This document shows positions 35,793 to 43,330 of a DNA stretch of 64,000 nucleotides, piece after piece. Under the pieces are notes generated by a model that worked only from the letters and a program-made list of their open reading frames with translations, made no database searches and was not told where the DNA came from. This stretch comes from Aequorivita sp. UBA3180. GTDB taxonomy: Bacteria > Bacteroidota > Bacteroidia > Flavobacteriales > Flavobacteriaceae. The first letter of the stretch is position 1, and each line of letters starts with the position of its first letter. Made by a program: the position numbers and the translations under genes. Location of the stretch: contig DEXQ01000018.1 in the NCBI GenBank assembly GCA_002364215.1, positions 251,920-315,919 of the forward strand. Direction: 5' to 3'.

Positions 35793-36341
35793 ATGAGCCA
35801 AGATTATCCACATCCCTTTGGAAAATTTGCCAGTCGCTTTCGGAAGTTCCGGGGTGAACTGCCAAAGGTAGTTAGCAATATGGCCAGGAATGAGTTTGTA
35901 AGGAATTTTAAAAAGCAAGGGCACGAAGGAGAAAAGGGCGGTTTCAACAAATGGAAGCCTACCGCCAAAAAGAAAAAAGGAATTTTGATAGTTACCGGTA
36001 GACTGATGCGCAGCATGCGACCAGAGCCAAGATTAAACGAGGCACGTGTTGTTTCAAACCTTCCGTATGCCAAACCCCACAATGAGGGTTTTGAGGGCAC
36101 TGTGCGCGTGCGTTCGCACAAACGCAATCGCTATGGAAAGAAAGAAGAAAAATATACTACCCGCAGCGGCAACAGTAGAACCAAAGTGGTAAACGTAAAA
36201 AAGGGAAGTGGAAAAGTAAAAGCCCATTCCCGAAAAATGAATATAGAAGCACGGCCATTTATGACAACAAGTAAAACCCTGCTTGATGACATTGAAAAAC
36301 ACGCCTTTGACGAAATAGAAAAAATCTGGAATAACTTATGA
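35793..36341 (+). CDS. Virion morphogenesis protein (Mu gpG-like)
   Basis: A basic 182-residue protein with the gpG pattern: RKFRGELPKVVSNMARNEFVRNFKKQG, WKPTAKKKKGILIVTGRLMRSM, VVSNLPYAKPHNEG and the closing PFMTTSKTLLDDIEKHA. It acts in tail or head-tail joining. It overlaps the next gene by four bases. Confidence 0.8.
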   Translation: MSQDYPHPFGKFASRFRKFRGELPKVVSNMARNEFVRNFKKQGHEGEKGGFNKWKPTAKKKKGILIVTGRLMRSMRPEPRLNEARVVSNLPYAKPHNEGFEGTVRVRSHKRNRYGKKEEKYTTRSGNSRTKVVNVKKGSGKVKAHSRKMNIEARPFMTTSKTLLDDIEKHAFDEIEKIWNNL

Positions 36342-36880
36342 TACTCAGCCAATTTTATACAGCAATACTGGAGCGATTAACAGCCAAAGAGGTACCGATG
36401 GAATACTTTGACCTTTGGTTTGATCAGATAAGCAGAAACGCTGATGATGAGGATACGCTCTTCTTTAATTATCCTGCCATTTTTATTGAAATGCAACCCA
36501 TACAATGGGAAAGTCTGGGTAGAAAAAAGAAGCACGGAGAGCTTCAGTTTAATTTAATTGTGGCCAGTGAGGTTCCACACGAAACTGCAAATATTGAAAG
36601 TGTTGAGGAACGTTCTTTGGGACTGAACCATTTAGCTTTATTGGACAATGTATTTGCAGCTTTGGAAGGTTTTAATAAAAGCTTTCCTGAAGGGAGCGGT
36701 ATAGGAACCATCAGTAAGACCGGAAATAGTTTTGATCATAATAGCGGCGGCGGTTTGGTTTTGTCCCACGGCATTCCCTTTAAATGTATGCTTACCGATG
36801 TGGCCGCTACGGTACCCTATATAAAAAGAAATCCGGCGTTTTGTAATACGCCGGAAATCAATACTGGGGAGAATATATAA
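36338..36880 (+). CDS. Probable neck or tail-completion protein
   Basis: A 180-residue protein in the place of Mu gp37-type tail-completion genes. The segments ILERLTAKEVPMEYFDLWFDQ and LSHGIPFKCMLTD suit a tail terminator or neck protein, but the family is not recognised. It ends the rightward operon and converges on the early operon at 36882. Confidence 0.5.
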   Translation: MILSQFYTAILERLTAKEVPMEYFDLWFDQISRNADDEDTLFFNYPAIFIEMQPIQWESLGRKKKHGELQFNLIVASEVPHETANIESVEERSLGLNHLALLDNVFAALEGFNKSFPEGSGIGTISKTGNSFDHNSGGGLVLSHGIPFKCMLTDVAATVPYIKRNPAFCNTPEINTGENI

Positions 36881-36881
36881 T

Positions 36882-37277
36882 TTAAGCTTCGTTCCACTCC
36901 TTTTCAGTAACGGAATTTAAAAAGTCGATCGCATTTATATAATCTTCTTTATCAAAGTGCTCAAAATGCATAATGTTATAAATATTGTAGTGGTCCTCTC
37001 CAAAAAAAACCTGATATCCTGAATCTTTAAAATCTCTTAAAGCTTCAAGCCTACTACTCTTATTTTTTGGAATTCCATCATTCAAAATAGAGACTTGAAA
37101 ATTATGTAGTGTAGTTTGCCTTTCTGAATCATTGTAATCATTCCCGAATGGATAAATGGCCGCTACCTTATTAATTACCTTGTATAAACTTGGATGTGAT
37201 TTTTTAAATTCCTCAAGGTTCCAGTTAACCATCTCTTTAGTGGCAACTTGATTTAGTATATCATCAAAATTTGTCAT
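36882..37277 (-). CDS. Acidic prophage protein, unknown (131 aa)
   Basis: The start MTNFDDILNQ is preferred, as upstream in-frame codons overlap the next gene. The protein is acidic with many aromatic residues (EDHYNIYNIMHFEHFDKEDYINAIDF), a composition seen in immunity proteins, but no family is recognised. It is the last gene of the leftward early block and converges with the neck gene with one base between. Confidence 0.6.
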   Translation of the reverse strand: MTNFDDILNQVATKEMVNWNLEEFKKSHPSLYKVINKVAAIYPFGNDYNDSERQTTLHNFQVSILNDGIPKNKSSRLEALRDFKDSGYQVFFGEDHYNIYNIMHFEHFDKEDYINAIDFLNSVTEKEWNEA

Positions 37278-37278
37278 A

Positions 37279-37458
37279 TTACAATCTATGAAACACGATC
37301 TGCTCGATAGTGTTGGGTTTTTTAAAGTATTTTTTTGCAAGCTTGGCAAACATCCATTTATGGGTATATTTCTGGACGCCAAGCTCAGTCACATTCAGTT
37401 TTTCAAACTCTTGGCGAATTAGGTCATATTGTAGTTGGGTGCTTTCTTTTACGGGCAT
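37279..37458 (-). CDS. Small basic prophage protein (59 aa)
   Basis: An ATG at 37458 opens a 59-codon frame ending TAA at 37281-37279, one base before the next start. It is basic and helical (TELGVQKYTHKWMFAKLAKKYFKKPNTIEQIV), with an HTH-like look. Such small genes recur in Bacteroidota prophages; the function is unknown. Confidence 0.65.
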   Translation of the reverse strand: MPVKESTQLQYDLIRQEFEKLNVTELGVQKYTHKWMFAKLAKKYFKKPNTIEQIVFHRL

Positions 37459-37467
37459 TTCATTAAT

Positions 37468-38178
37468 TTATTGTTCAACATATTTCTTAATGGCATTTTT
37501 CCACAATAAGTAACCAGAGCCATTTATATGGACTCCATCATAAGTTAAATTAGCATTTAAACTATTTGATTCATCAACAAACAATGGAAATAAATTGATA
37601 TAGGTATAACCAAATTTATCTGCCAATCTTACTAAATTAGTATTTATTGCAATAATATCATCATTTTTCCTATTTAACCCGTTATCAGTAGGCAGAATAC
37701 TTTGAATAAATAATTCCGAATCTGGTGATTCCTTTTTTAAAATAGTCAGCAATCTTTCATAATCAGTCAATATTTGTTCAACACTTCTTTTTTTCCGCAA
37801 ATCATTAATTCCAATCATCAGAAAAATCTTCTTAGGTTTATTGAGAATAATTCCATCGATTCTGTCAATTAGGCCGTTTATAACATCACCAGAAATACCT
37901 CTATTGCTTATTTTATCATTCTCAAACAATTCATTCCATTGGCAATTTTCCGTAATGCTATTCCCAACAAAAAATATACCTTCCTTATTCAATGGCAAAA
38001 CTTCTAAAATGCTTCTTTTAGTATTGTAATTAAACCCATAGCCATCATTTCCTTCTGAAGTTTTTTCATTAAACTTTAATTTCACGTAATCGATGCCTCC
38101 AAAAGCAAAAAAAATGAGAATTCCAATAACCAAAAAAATAATATTAAACGCAATGGAAATTTTAAGGGCTCTTTTCAT
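37468..38178 (-). CDS. Membrane-anchored SGNH/GDSL hydrolase
   Basis: An N-terminal helix (ISIAFNIIFLVIGILIFFAF) anchors a 190-residue SGNH domain: FFVGNSITEN (block I Ser), NRGISGDVINGL (block II Gly), LMIGINDLRK (block III Asn) and YDGVHINGSG (block V Asp, His). Related enzymes are acetylesterases or lysophospholipases. It is AT-richer than neighbouring early genes and unrelated to phage replication, so it looks like a cargo gene that may alter the host surface. The substrate is unknown. Confidence 0.8.
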   Translation of the reverse strand: MKRALKISIAFNIIFLVIGILIFFAFGGIDYVKLKFNEKTSEGNDGYGFNYNTKRSILEVLPLNKEGIFFVGNSITENCQWNELFENDKISNRGISGDVINGLIDRIDGIILNKPKKIFLMIGINDLRKKRSVEQILTDYERLLTILKKESPDSELFIQSILPTDNGLNRKNDDIIAINTNLVRLADKFGYTYINLFPLFVDESNSLNANLTYDGVHINGSGYLLWKNAIKKYVEQ

Positions 38179-38180
38179 AT

Positions 38181-38369
38181 TTAATTATCTGATGCGTGTT
38201 GTTTCTCAGGTGAGGTTAATGGAACGAAGGTACTGGTAAGCCCCTGTGCAGTAGAAAATATATATATCCATCCCGCTGGAACTCTAATGATTTTTATTTG
38301 TGATGATATATTGCCACTATGTATATTTAGAACTTCATGCAGCTCCATATCGTAAATACTACTTGCCAT
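38181..38369 (-). CDS. Small prophage protein, unknown (62 aa)
   Basis: A short, beta-prone protein (IKIIRVPAGWIYIFST) two bases upstream of the SGNH gene. Phrases like these occur in small phage proteins with unknown roles. No motif. Confidence 0.5.
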   Translation of the reverse strand: MASSIYDMELHEVLNIHSGNISSQIKIIRVPAGWIYIFSTAQGLTSTFVPLTSPEKQHASDN

Positions 38370-38401
38370 AATATTGAAATTTAAGTTACTCTATAAAGGT
38401 A

Positions 38402-39160
38402 TTAAATTTCCTGAAAAGCCATAAACTTTTTAAATTCTTGCTGAAATACATCTGCTCCCATCTCTCCCATGGCATCAGCGGCATTTTCATATCCTTTGCT
38501 TTTGGCAAACAGCTGTCTGTTTTCATACATATCATCAGTAAGAACTAATTTTTTTGGTTCTTCTGCTTGAGATTCCATTTGCTTTACCGCCCAAGTTATT
38601 GGCCTTGTGGTTGCATTTTTCAAAACCAGTTCCATTTTACACAATCGTTTCAAGCCATTTTCAACTATCTGCTGTAAAATAGGAAGTTCGCTTTTTTTCA
38701 TCAATTCATTTTTTACCGTACCTGAATTTGCTTCAGTATTTAAAGATTTCAAGGCTTCCAAAATCATCTGATCTGAAGGAATGAAGTTTTTACCATTCTT
38801 TGAAACGGCTGATTCTGTAAATACATCTCGACCGGTTGGAAAAAATTGTTTTGTAGCAGCTTTAGCTTTTTCCAATGTTGGTTTTTTGGCAACATGCTTT
38901 TTTGCGGCCACAACAAGTTCCTGAATTGGAGCTTCGCTGACTTCTTTTTTCGACAGAGCTTCAGCAAAGGATTTTAAAGGAACATCCACTCTTTCAACAT
39001 TTACGGAAAAAACTTCTTTATACTTTGGAGGTGGAAGTGGATCAGGATCGGGCGCTGCACCATTCAATTTTTTTAAATCGTTTACAATTTCCTCCAGTTT
39101 ATCAGCTTTAAAGCGATAGTCTGTGATGGTTTCTTCTATAATTGCGATTGCTTCTTTCAT
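38402..39160 (-). CDS. Prophage protein with coiled coil and Pro-rich linker, unknown
   Basis: The 252-residue protein has an N-terminal coiled coil (to about 38), a DPDPLPPP linker, a long helical Lys/Ala-rich middle and a C-terminal domain (DAMGEMGADVFQQEFKKFM). Codons 4-8 contain the AATCGCAA motif found at other early gene starts. I do not recognise a family. Confidence 0.6.
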   Translation of the reverse strand: MKEAIAIIEETITDYRFKADKLEEIVNDLKKLNGAAPDPDPLPPPKYKEVFSVNVERVDVPLKSFAEALSKKEVSEAPIQELVVAAKKHVAKKPTLEKAKAATKQFFPTGRDVFTESAVSKNGKNFIPSDQMILEALKSLNTEANSGTVKNELMKKSELPILQQIVENGLKRLCKMELVLKNATTRPITWAVKQMESQAEEPKKLVLTDDMYENRQLFAKSKGYENAADAMGEMGADVFQQEFKKFMAFQEI

Positions 39161-39178
39161 TGTTTGGATTTTTAAAGG

Positions 39179-39562
39179 TTATAATTGAAACATTTCAAGT
39201 TGTACGCCGGATTCTTGTGGAGTGAATTTTAAATGTTCCTCTGTAATCACATATTTGGTACCGATAAATTTGGCGATCTGTCCTGGATAACCGCGCTCCC
39301 TTTTCCCCTCCAGTACTAATTGGGCGTGTTGCCATGGTTCTTTTGGTACCAAGGGGCCTTCATAAAATTCTAATGGTTCCACTCCATAGGCATCTACCCA
39401 GTGAATTCCTTTTTCGCCACTGGAGCAGAACCCAAGGATAACATACGGGCGGTTTTTATAGAATACGATGTCCTTAATCTCTGCGGTTTCTGAAAGACTG
39501 GAGACACTGCTCTTTTTAACCATATTTTCTATTAGGGGGCGATCGATAGGTGTGGTCTTCAT
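39179..39562 (-). CDS. Prophage early protein, unknown (127 aa)
   Basis: A 127-residue soluble protein with beta-rich centre (IVFYKNRPYVILGFCSSGEKG) overlapping the upstream gene by four bases. No recognised domain. Confidence 0.6.
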   Translation of the reverse strand: MKTTPIDRPLIENMVKKSSVSSLSETAEIKDIVFYKNRPYVILGFCSSGEKGIHWVDAYGVEPLEFYEGPLVPKEPWQHAQLVLEGKRERGYPGQIAKFIGTKYVITEEHLKFTPQESGVQLEMFQL

Positions 39563-39819
39563 TTGAATACAGTTTTAAGATTCAATTGCTCTTTCCAAAA
39601 TTGCTCACATTGCGTGATCATATCTTGCATAGTTAATATAGCCTTATCTTCATCTTCCATTGCACCAAGGTCATCCCGTAAAAGAACCAGCATTTGTCCA
39701 CAAGCACCAATAAAAGCACGTTTTGTTTCAATTTTTTGAATGGGATGCATTGACTCTTCTTTAAGTCCTGAACGTTCTAAATACAGTTTATACTGATGGT
39801 CTAGTTCAAATTTTTCCAT
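39559..39819 (-). CDS. Prophage early protein, unknown (86 aa)
   Basis: An 86-residue helical protein; the leader reads AAACAATCGCAAA directly before the ATG, the same string as at 43308 and 44358. Function unknown. Confidence 0.65.
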   Translation of the reverse strand: MEKFELDHQYKLYLERSGLKEESMHPIQKIETKRAFIGACGQMLVLLRDDLGAMEDEDKAILTMQDMITQCEQFWKEQLNLKTVFK

Positions 39820-39838
39820 TTTGCGATTGTTTAAAGTT

Positions 39839-40045
39839 TTACTTTTTCTTGTTTGTAGGGGCTTTTTTAAATCCTTTGGATGGTTGATATTTTTTTCCGA
39901 TTCGGGCGGTTCTGGTTTTAATATTCTTTTTGGTACCAGGAAACACTTCTACATGATCAACATTGCGCTCCTTAAATTTCATTGTTAAAGCTTCTGGAGA
40001 AAATTCTTCAATTTCGGCGAAGTTGCCATTCCTAACTGTTTGCAT
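39839..40045 (-). CDS. Small basic prophage protein (68 aa)
   Basis: Acidic first half and a Lys-rich tail (KKYQPSKGFKKAPTNKKK), which suggests nucleic acid contact. One base separates it from the next gene upstream. Unknown function. Confidence 0.55.
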   Translation of the reverse strand: MQTVRNGNFAEIEEFSPEALTMKFKERNVDHVEVFPGTKKNIKTRTARIGKKYQPSKGFKKAPTNKKK

Positions 40046-40046
40046 T

Positions 40047-40256
40047 TTATTCTGTTTTTTGGGTTAATGATTCAATGTATTCTTGGTATTTTTCTGGATA
40101 ATATTTCTTTTGGTAGGAAGTACCTTTATAATCCTCCTGTATCTCGAGAAATCCTTTTATGAAATTTTCAGGGGAACCATTATAAACAGCCTTTGAAACT
40201 GAGTCGTAATGGGTGTCCCTTCTTTGGTGCATCAATGTTTCCTCTTCCTCGGTCAT
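40047..40256 (-). CDS. Small prophage protein (69 aa)
   Basis: The start MTEEEETLMH is preferred: the ATG at 40256 follows the 45-residue gene by two bases, while longer in-frame extension would overlap it entirely. Tyr/Lys-rich C-terminus (YQKKYYPEKYQEYIES). Unknown. Confidence 0.6.
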   Translation of the reverse strand: MTEEEETLMHQRRDTHYDSVSKAVYNGSPENFIKGFLEIQEDYKGTSYQKKYYPEKYQEYIESLTQKTE

Positions 40257-40258
40257 AT

Positions 40259-40396
40259 TTATAGTAATAAAAGATATATTAGAATATTCGCTCCTATCAC
40301 TACGGTAGCAATAGCAGCGCCTGTATAAAAGCCTTCCCAATAGTGGCCATTTGCCAATTCCCTTACAATCGGGTCTTCAATTTTGTTTTTGCTCAT
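40259..40396 (-). CDS. Small single-span membrane protein (45 aa)
   Basis: An ATG at 40396 opens a 45-codon frame ending TAA at 40261-40259. It has a short soluble N-terminus and one C-terminal helix (FYTGAAIATVVIGANILIYLLLL). Tight spacing to both neighbours supports it as a gene. Confidence 0.6.
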   Translation of the reverse strand: MSKNKIEDPIVRELANGHYWEGFYTGAAIATVVIGANILIYLLLL

Positions 40397-40399
40397 AAT

Positions 40400-40846
40400 T
40401 CAATGTATTGATGCGTGGTTGTCTTCCCAATAGCGTTGGTTCAAGTAGGTGGCGGGATGTGCCTTTGCAATTCCCTTTCTGGATAGGTAGCCGTCATAGG
40501 GTTTTATTCCCTTAATTGCTTCCATCCTATCTTTCTGGCTGAGGCGTGCCCAGGCTTTTTCTGAAACAACTTTTTTCACTTTTTGGTTATAGGCATTCCA
40601 GAATGTTTCAAAGGTTAGATTTGGAGTTCCTACCTCTACATTCAAATTTTTGATTGCCGTCCAGCCCTTGATCGTTTTCTCCAAATAGGGAAACCGATCC
40701 TTGTGGAACAACCACTGGATTTGCTTTTCGTCCAAGGTTCCTTCCTCCAGTCTAAACTCTCTTAAAAGACCATTTAAATCGTATTTAAAAAACCAAACAA
40801 CTTTGCTGTTTTGCCCTGTAACTGTATATGTGGTAAAAGCATCCAT
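40400..40846 (-). CDS. Prophage early protein, replication/loader-like (148 aa)
   Basis: The ATG at 40846 overlaps the upstream stop (TGATG). The C-terminal half, FETFWNAYNQKVKKVVSEKAWARLSQKDRMEA then ATYLNQRYWED, resembles the C-terminal region of phage replication or helicase-loader proteins. The N-terminal half has no clear homology. Assignment is tentative. Confidence 0.55.
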   Translation of the reverse strand: MDAFTTYTVTGQNSKVVWFFKYDLNGLLREFRLEEGTLDEKQIQWLFHKDRFPYLEKTIKGWTAIKNLNVEVGTPNLTFETFWNAYNQKVKKVVSEKAWARLSQKDRMEAIKGIKPYDGYLSRKGIAKAHPATYLNQRYWEDNHASIH

Positions 40847-41223
40847 CACGATAGCAATTGATTGATTTCTCCGGCACGTTTTAACGCTACTGTGCGCTCA
40901 TATCCATAAGGAAGGTGTGAAGCAATGCCGCGAATGTAAACCTCAAGGAAAAAGGCTTCAAACGGTTCCAACTTGATTGGGAAATCTTCCTTTTTGTGTA
41001 TGCCTATTTGCCGTGTGAGCTGCTTTTTGGAAAGTTTTTTTGCTACCTGAAGTAATACGGAAGGCATTGCCTTTTCTGCATCACCAATATGTATTTCTGG
41101 ATAGTACAATTCACGATAGTTCCAAATGGTGTTCAAGGCTTTTAGGCTTTGAAGCGTAAAATCCAAGGAGATGGGTGTGAGTAAGTTTTGAAACTGTGGC
41201 GATTGTTGCTGTTGGGTATTCAT
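40846..41223 (-). CDS. Prophage early protein, unknown (125 aa)
   Basis: A 125-residue protein (SLDFTLQSLKALNTIWNYRELYY, LVEVYIRGIASHLPYGY-like) that overlaps the upstream gene by 113 bases in another frame. Both frames keep protein-like composition through the overlap; a later start cannot be excluded. Confidence 0.55.
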   Translation of the reverse strand: MNTQQQQSPQFQNLLTPISLDFTLQSLKALNTIWNYRELYYPEIHIGDAEKAMPSVLLQVAKKLSKKQLTRQIGIHKKEDFPIKLEPFEAFFLEVYIRGIASHLPYGYERTVALKRAGEINQLLS

Positions 41224-41443
41224 TTTTTAAAATTTGCGGTTCTACGATGGCATCAATTCTTATATTTTTGTTTTCTTCCCGGAGACGGGCAATTTCTTCT
41301 ATCAATTTGTTTTCTGCAGCTCGGGTTATTGGTTTGCAAAGCCGGGCATTTTGCTTATAGTTTTTGTAACTATGTTTCAACAGAAAATCTGTGTAACCTT
41401 TTATAAGGTTTTCATTCTGTTGGTATTTCTCACGGAGTGTCAT
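41111..41443 (-). CDS. Prophage early protein, unknown (110 aa)
   Basis: A helical N-terminal region with PITRAAENKLIEEIARLREENKNI, then a tail that overlaps the next gene by 113 bases. It starts two bases after the 60-residue gene upstream. No family recognised. Confidence 0.5.
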   Translation of the reverse strand: MTLREKYQQNENLIKGYTDFLLKHSYKNYKQNARLCKPITRAAENKLIEEIARLREENKNIRIDAIVEPQILKNEYPTATIATVSKLTHTHLLGFYASKPKSLEHHLELS

Positions 41444-41445
41444 TG

Positions 41446-41628
41446 CTAATCTTTATATCCAATTGCGGTAAGATTTGAAGGAGAACACAAAAGGTTTTCA
41501 CCTGTTTCTTTAAATTTCTCATCGATGATTTTAACTTGCAGCTTTTCAGCTTTCAAATCATTATTGTCTTGATAATAGACATATCCCTTTTTACCGGATT
41601 TTGTTTTAACTATTATTGCTTTTTTCAT
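41446..41628 (-). CDS. Small prophage protein (60 aa)
   Basis: A compact beta-rich protein (KAIIVKTKSGKKGYVYYQDN) overlapping the upstream gene by four bases. Function unknown. Confidence 0.6.
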   Translation of the reverse strand: MKKAIIVKTKSGKKGYVYYQDNNDLKAEKLQVKIIDEKFKETGENLLCSPSNLTAIGYKD

Positions 41629-41891
41629 CTACAATCAGTTTCAGGTTCGGTTAAATGCTTTCCGCATAGCGCACAGGCCGTTACGGTTGTTTCACAGTTT
41701 ACAATTTCCTGCAGTATTTTTGTGTAATGCGCCATTTCGGGGTGCTTGCAGTATCCTGTGGTTCTGGGCGCTGCATAGTTGTCGTTCCAATCCAAGTCTG
41801 GATCCTTATCATCAAAACATTTATTTGCCAAAAACATAAATATGACAATGATCAAAATGATAAGTATTACTATGTACCAATACCAACTCAT
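41625..41891 (-). CDS. Membrane-anchored Cys-rich prophage protein (88 aa)
   Basis: An N-terminal helix (YIVILIILIIVIFMFLA) precedes a soluble part with CKH, VNCETTV, CALCGKH and a last Cys, compatible with a small zinc-binding fold. It overlaps both neighbours by four bases. No function can be assigned. Confidence 0.6.
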   Translation of the reverse strand: MSWYWYIVILIILIIVIFMFLANKCFDDKDPDLDWNDNYAAPRTTGYCKHPEMAHYTKILQEIVNCETTVTACALCGKHLTEPETDCR

Positions 41892-42295
41892 TTGTATCTG
41901 CTTTTTACGATTCCCTCCAGGGCAATTATGGTTTTGTTCACTTCACTACCGGCCATTTCTAAAAGAGGTTTTTTAACCGGAGCGCGAACACTCTTCAAAA
42001 AATTAGAAAACCAATCAATATCGGCCACATCCTTATCGTGCTTTGGTGAAAACTTGGTGTGGCCAGCTTGCTGAATAAGTGATAGGATTTTGCGGTGATC
42101 CTTTCGGGAAAAATCAAATTTTCCCCAATGGGTTGTTAGCTTATTGATGAGTTGCTGCGCCTGGCTTACCGTTAAATCGGTAGTGCTTACCCTTTTTTTG
42201 TCCTGGGTGATTTGAAAAACGAGGTCTGCCTTTAGTTCGGCATTGTATCCTGTAAGTTTTGCGAGTTGTATTCGTTGTTGCGATGTTGATTTCAT
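41888..42295 (-). CDS. Gp16/GemA-like protein (DUF1018), tentative
   Basis: The 135-residue protein lies in the middle region, where Mu has gp16 (GemA), and shows LAKLTGYNAELKADLVFQ then LTVSQAQQLINKLTTHWGKFDFSRKDHRKILSLIQQAG, which fits the helical repeat of that family. GemA modulates gyrase and host genes. It follows the noncoding locus and its terminator. Confidence 0.5.
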   Translation of the reverse strand: MKSTSQQRIQLAKLTGYNAELKADLVFQITQDKKRVSTTDLTVSQAQQLINKLTTHWGKFDFSRKDHRKILSLIQQAGHTKFSPKHDKDVADIDWFSNFLKSVRAPVKKPLLEMAGSEVNKTIIALEGIVKSRYK

Positions 42296-42340
42296 TTATT
42301 AGCTTTTAAGTTGATAAATGGTATTTATTAGCTTTTTTTT

Positions 42341-42365
42341 AAAAACCGGGGATATCGCTCCCCGG
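42341..42365 (-). terminator. Strong rho-independent terminator ending the noncoding locus
   Basis: On the minus strand CCGGGGA-GCGATA-TCCCCGG forms a perfect 7-bp GC stem followed by TTTTT. It lies inside the early operon, 46 bases before the gp16-like start, so reading on requires antitermination or a further promoter. Confidence 0.88.
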
Positions 42366-42553
42366 CACGCGGGCGGTTTTCTATGGCTCTCTATAACTTT
42401 AAAGCTTTTAAGCATCGCACTTTGTAGCCGCAAACAAATTCGATTGCCATTTCAAATTTGAGTTTGTTCCGGGCAGAGGTACGCAACCCGGAACGGCATC
42501 CCTAACCGCTTATAACTTTATCAGCATTTCATTGAGCACTCTTCACTGGGATG

Positions 42554-42629
42554 TGACCGGTACAGGAATCGAACCTGCATTGAATCCATCTTTAAAAAAA
42601 TTCCCCAATTAATTTAAATATCTCCGGTC
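42554..42629 (-). ncRNA. tRNA-like domain with degenerate anticodon and D arms
   Basis: Over 76 bases the ends pair as acceptor GACCGG/CCGGTC, and GCAGG-TTCGATT-CCTGT forms a standard T arm with the 7-base TTCGATT loop, directly before the acceptor 3' strand and a discriminator A. The middle is AT-rich: a possible 6-bp GAATTT/GGATTC stem carries a 10-base loop, and no good D stem exists. A charged canonical tRNA is unlikely. Confidence 0.55.
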
Positions 42630-42784
42630 GGGTTGAACTGTATCGTAGTTCGTACGGTCGTTATCTACCTTAGGGCTAGTCGTCTTACGGAACGCGGACC
42701 CATTTAACAGCCTACCACCATTGAAAAAAATATCCATTTACACGGACCGGGCACCACGGTGGAGAGCCACAGGCAAATCATTCA

Positions 42785-42976
42785 TCAAGAGTCCGGACAA
42801 GGTTCTTTAAATTCCCGCGTACGCCCGCCATTTTGCTGTATATGCCTTCGGAATTCACGGCTTTCGCTTACCGTGAGCTCTTCGCTTGCTATCCATTTAT
42901 TATTTGCATCCCGGTAAACCAATTTTCCATTTACCAGACATTGGTCTTCTTGTGGTTGTGTTATTGTTACTTTCAT
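42785..42976 (-). CDS. Small prophage early protein (63 aa)
   Basis: A short protein (KVTITQPQEDQCLVNGKLVYRD) directly upstream of the noncoding locus, which begins right after its stop. Function unknown. Confidence 0.55.
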   Translation of the reverse strand: MKVTITQPQEDQCLVNGKLVYRDANNKWIASEELTVSESREFRRHIQQNGGRTREFKEPCPDS

Positions 42977-43020
42977 TATTGGCTTTTTTTAAGGTGTGGA
43001 ATGAAATGTTTGCGTTGGCA

Positions 43021-43308
43021 TCATCCAGCATCTGCTGTAGTTTTTTTTCGTTTGTCATGGATTTCGATTTGGGTTATTGGGTATTTCCATTGGCGCTCTT
43101 CGCCTTGTTGATTTTTGAAGATGAGTAGGTCATCGGGTTTCAGTTCGGGAATCAAAGCAGGATCAACTGTTGATCCCGCCCAGATTCGCGTCTGTAGGTT
43201 TGCTGAAATTACTTTTCCGGATGCGTCCAGGTTCCAATGAAGGCAGTCCTGCATCATATCCTTAAAGTGGATTGTGAACTTAATTTTAGGGGATTGTTGT
43301 TTTGACAT
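43021..43308 (-). CDS. Prophage early protein, unknown (95 aa)
   Basis: A 95-residue protein whose ATG directly follows the AAACAATCGCAAA leader string. Residues DGKVI-like ASGKVISANLQTRIW and LKPDDLLIFKNQQGEERQW suggest a small beta fold. Unknown function. Confidence 0.6.
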   Translation of the reverse strand: MSKQQSPKIKFTIHFKDMMQDCLHWNLDASGKVISANLQTRIWAGSTVDPALIPELKPDDLLIFKNQQGEERQWKYPITQIEIHDKRKKTTADAG

Positions 43309-43330
43309 TTTGCGATTGTTTAAACGTTAT

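Larger units (their letters stand above)
42300..42784 (-). ncRNA. Structured noncoding locus in the early region
   Basis: About 485 bases lie between two early genes without a plausible frame. Read on the minus strand it holds a CCAC-G-GTGG hairpin (42762-42754), a tRNA-like domain (42629-42554), a perfect stem GTTCCGGG/CCCGGAAC with 13-base loop (42494-42466), two AAAGTTATA repeats and a strong terminator (42365-42341). GC content is higher than in flanking genes. This looks like a stable RNA rather than a spacer. I recognise no Rfam family. Confidence 0.65.

Noticed and set aside
35804..36352. Antisense frames over the gpG-like gene
   Set aside because: They mirror a basic gene with strong family match on the plus strand.
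37279..38178. Toxin-antitoxin pair in the end of the early operon
   Set aside because: The SGNH domain is clear and the 59-residue neighbour has no antitoxin signature beyond being small and basic.
42300..42784. Canonical tRNA gene or tmRNA
   Set aside because: D and anticodon arms are not formed and no tag reading frame is visible; only a tRNA-like domain is supported.
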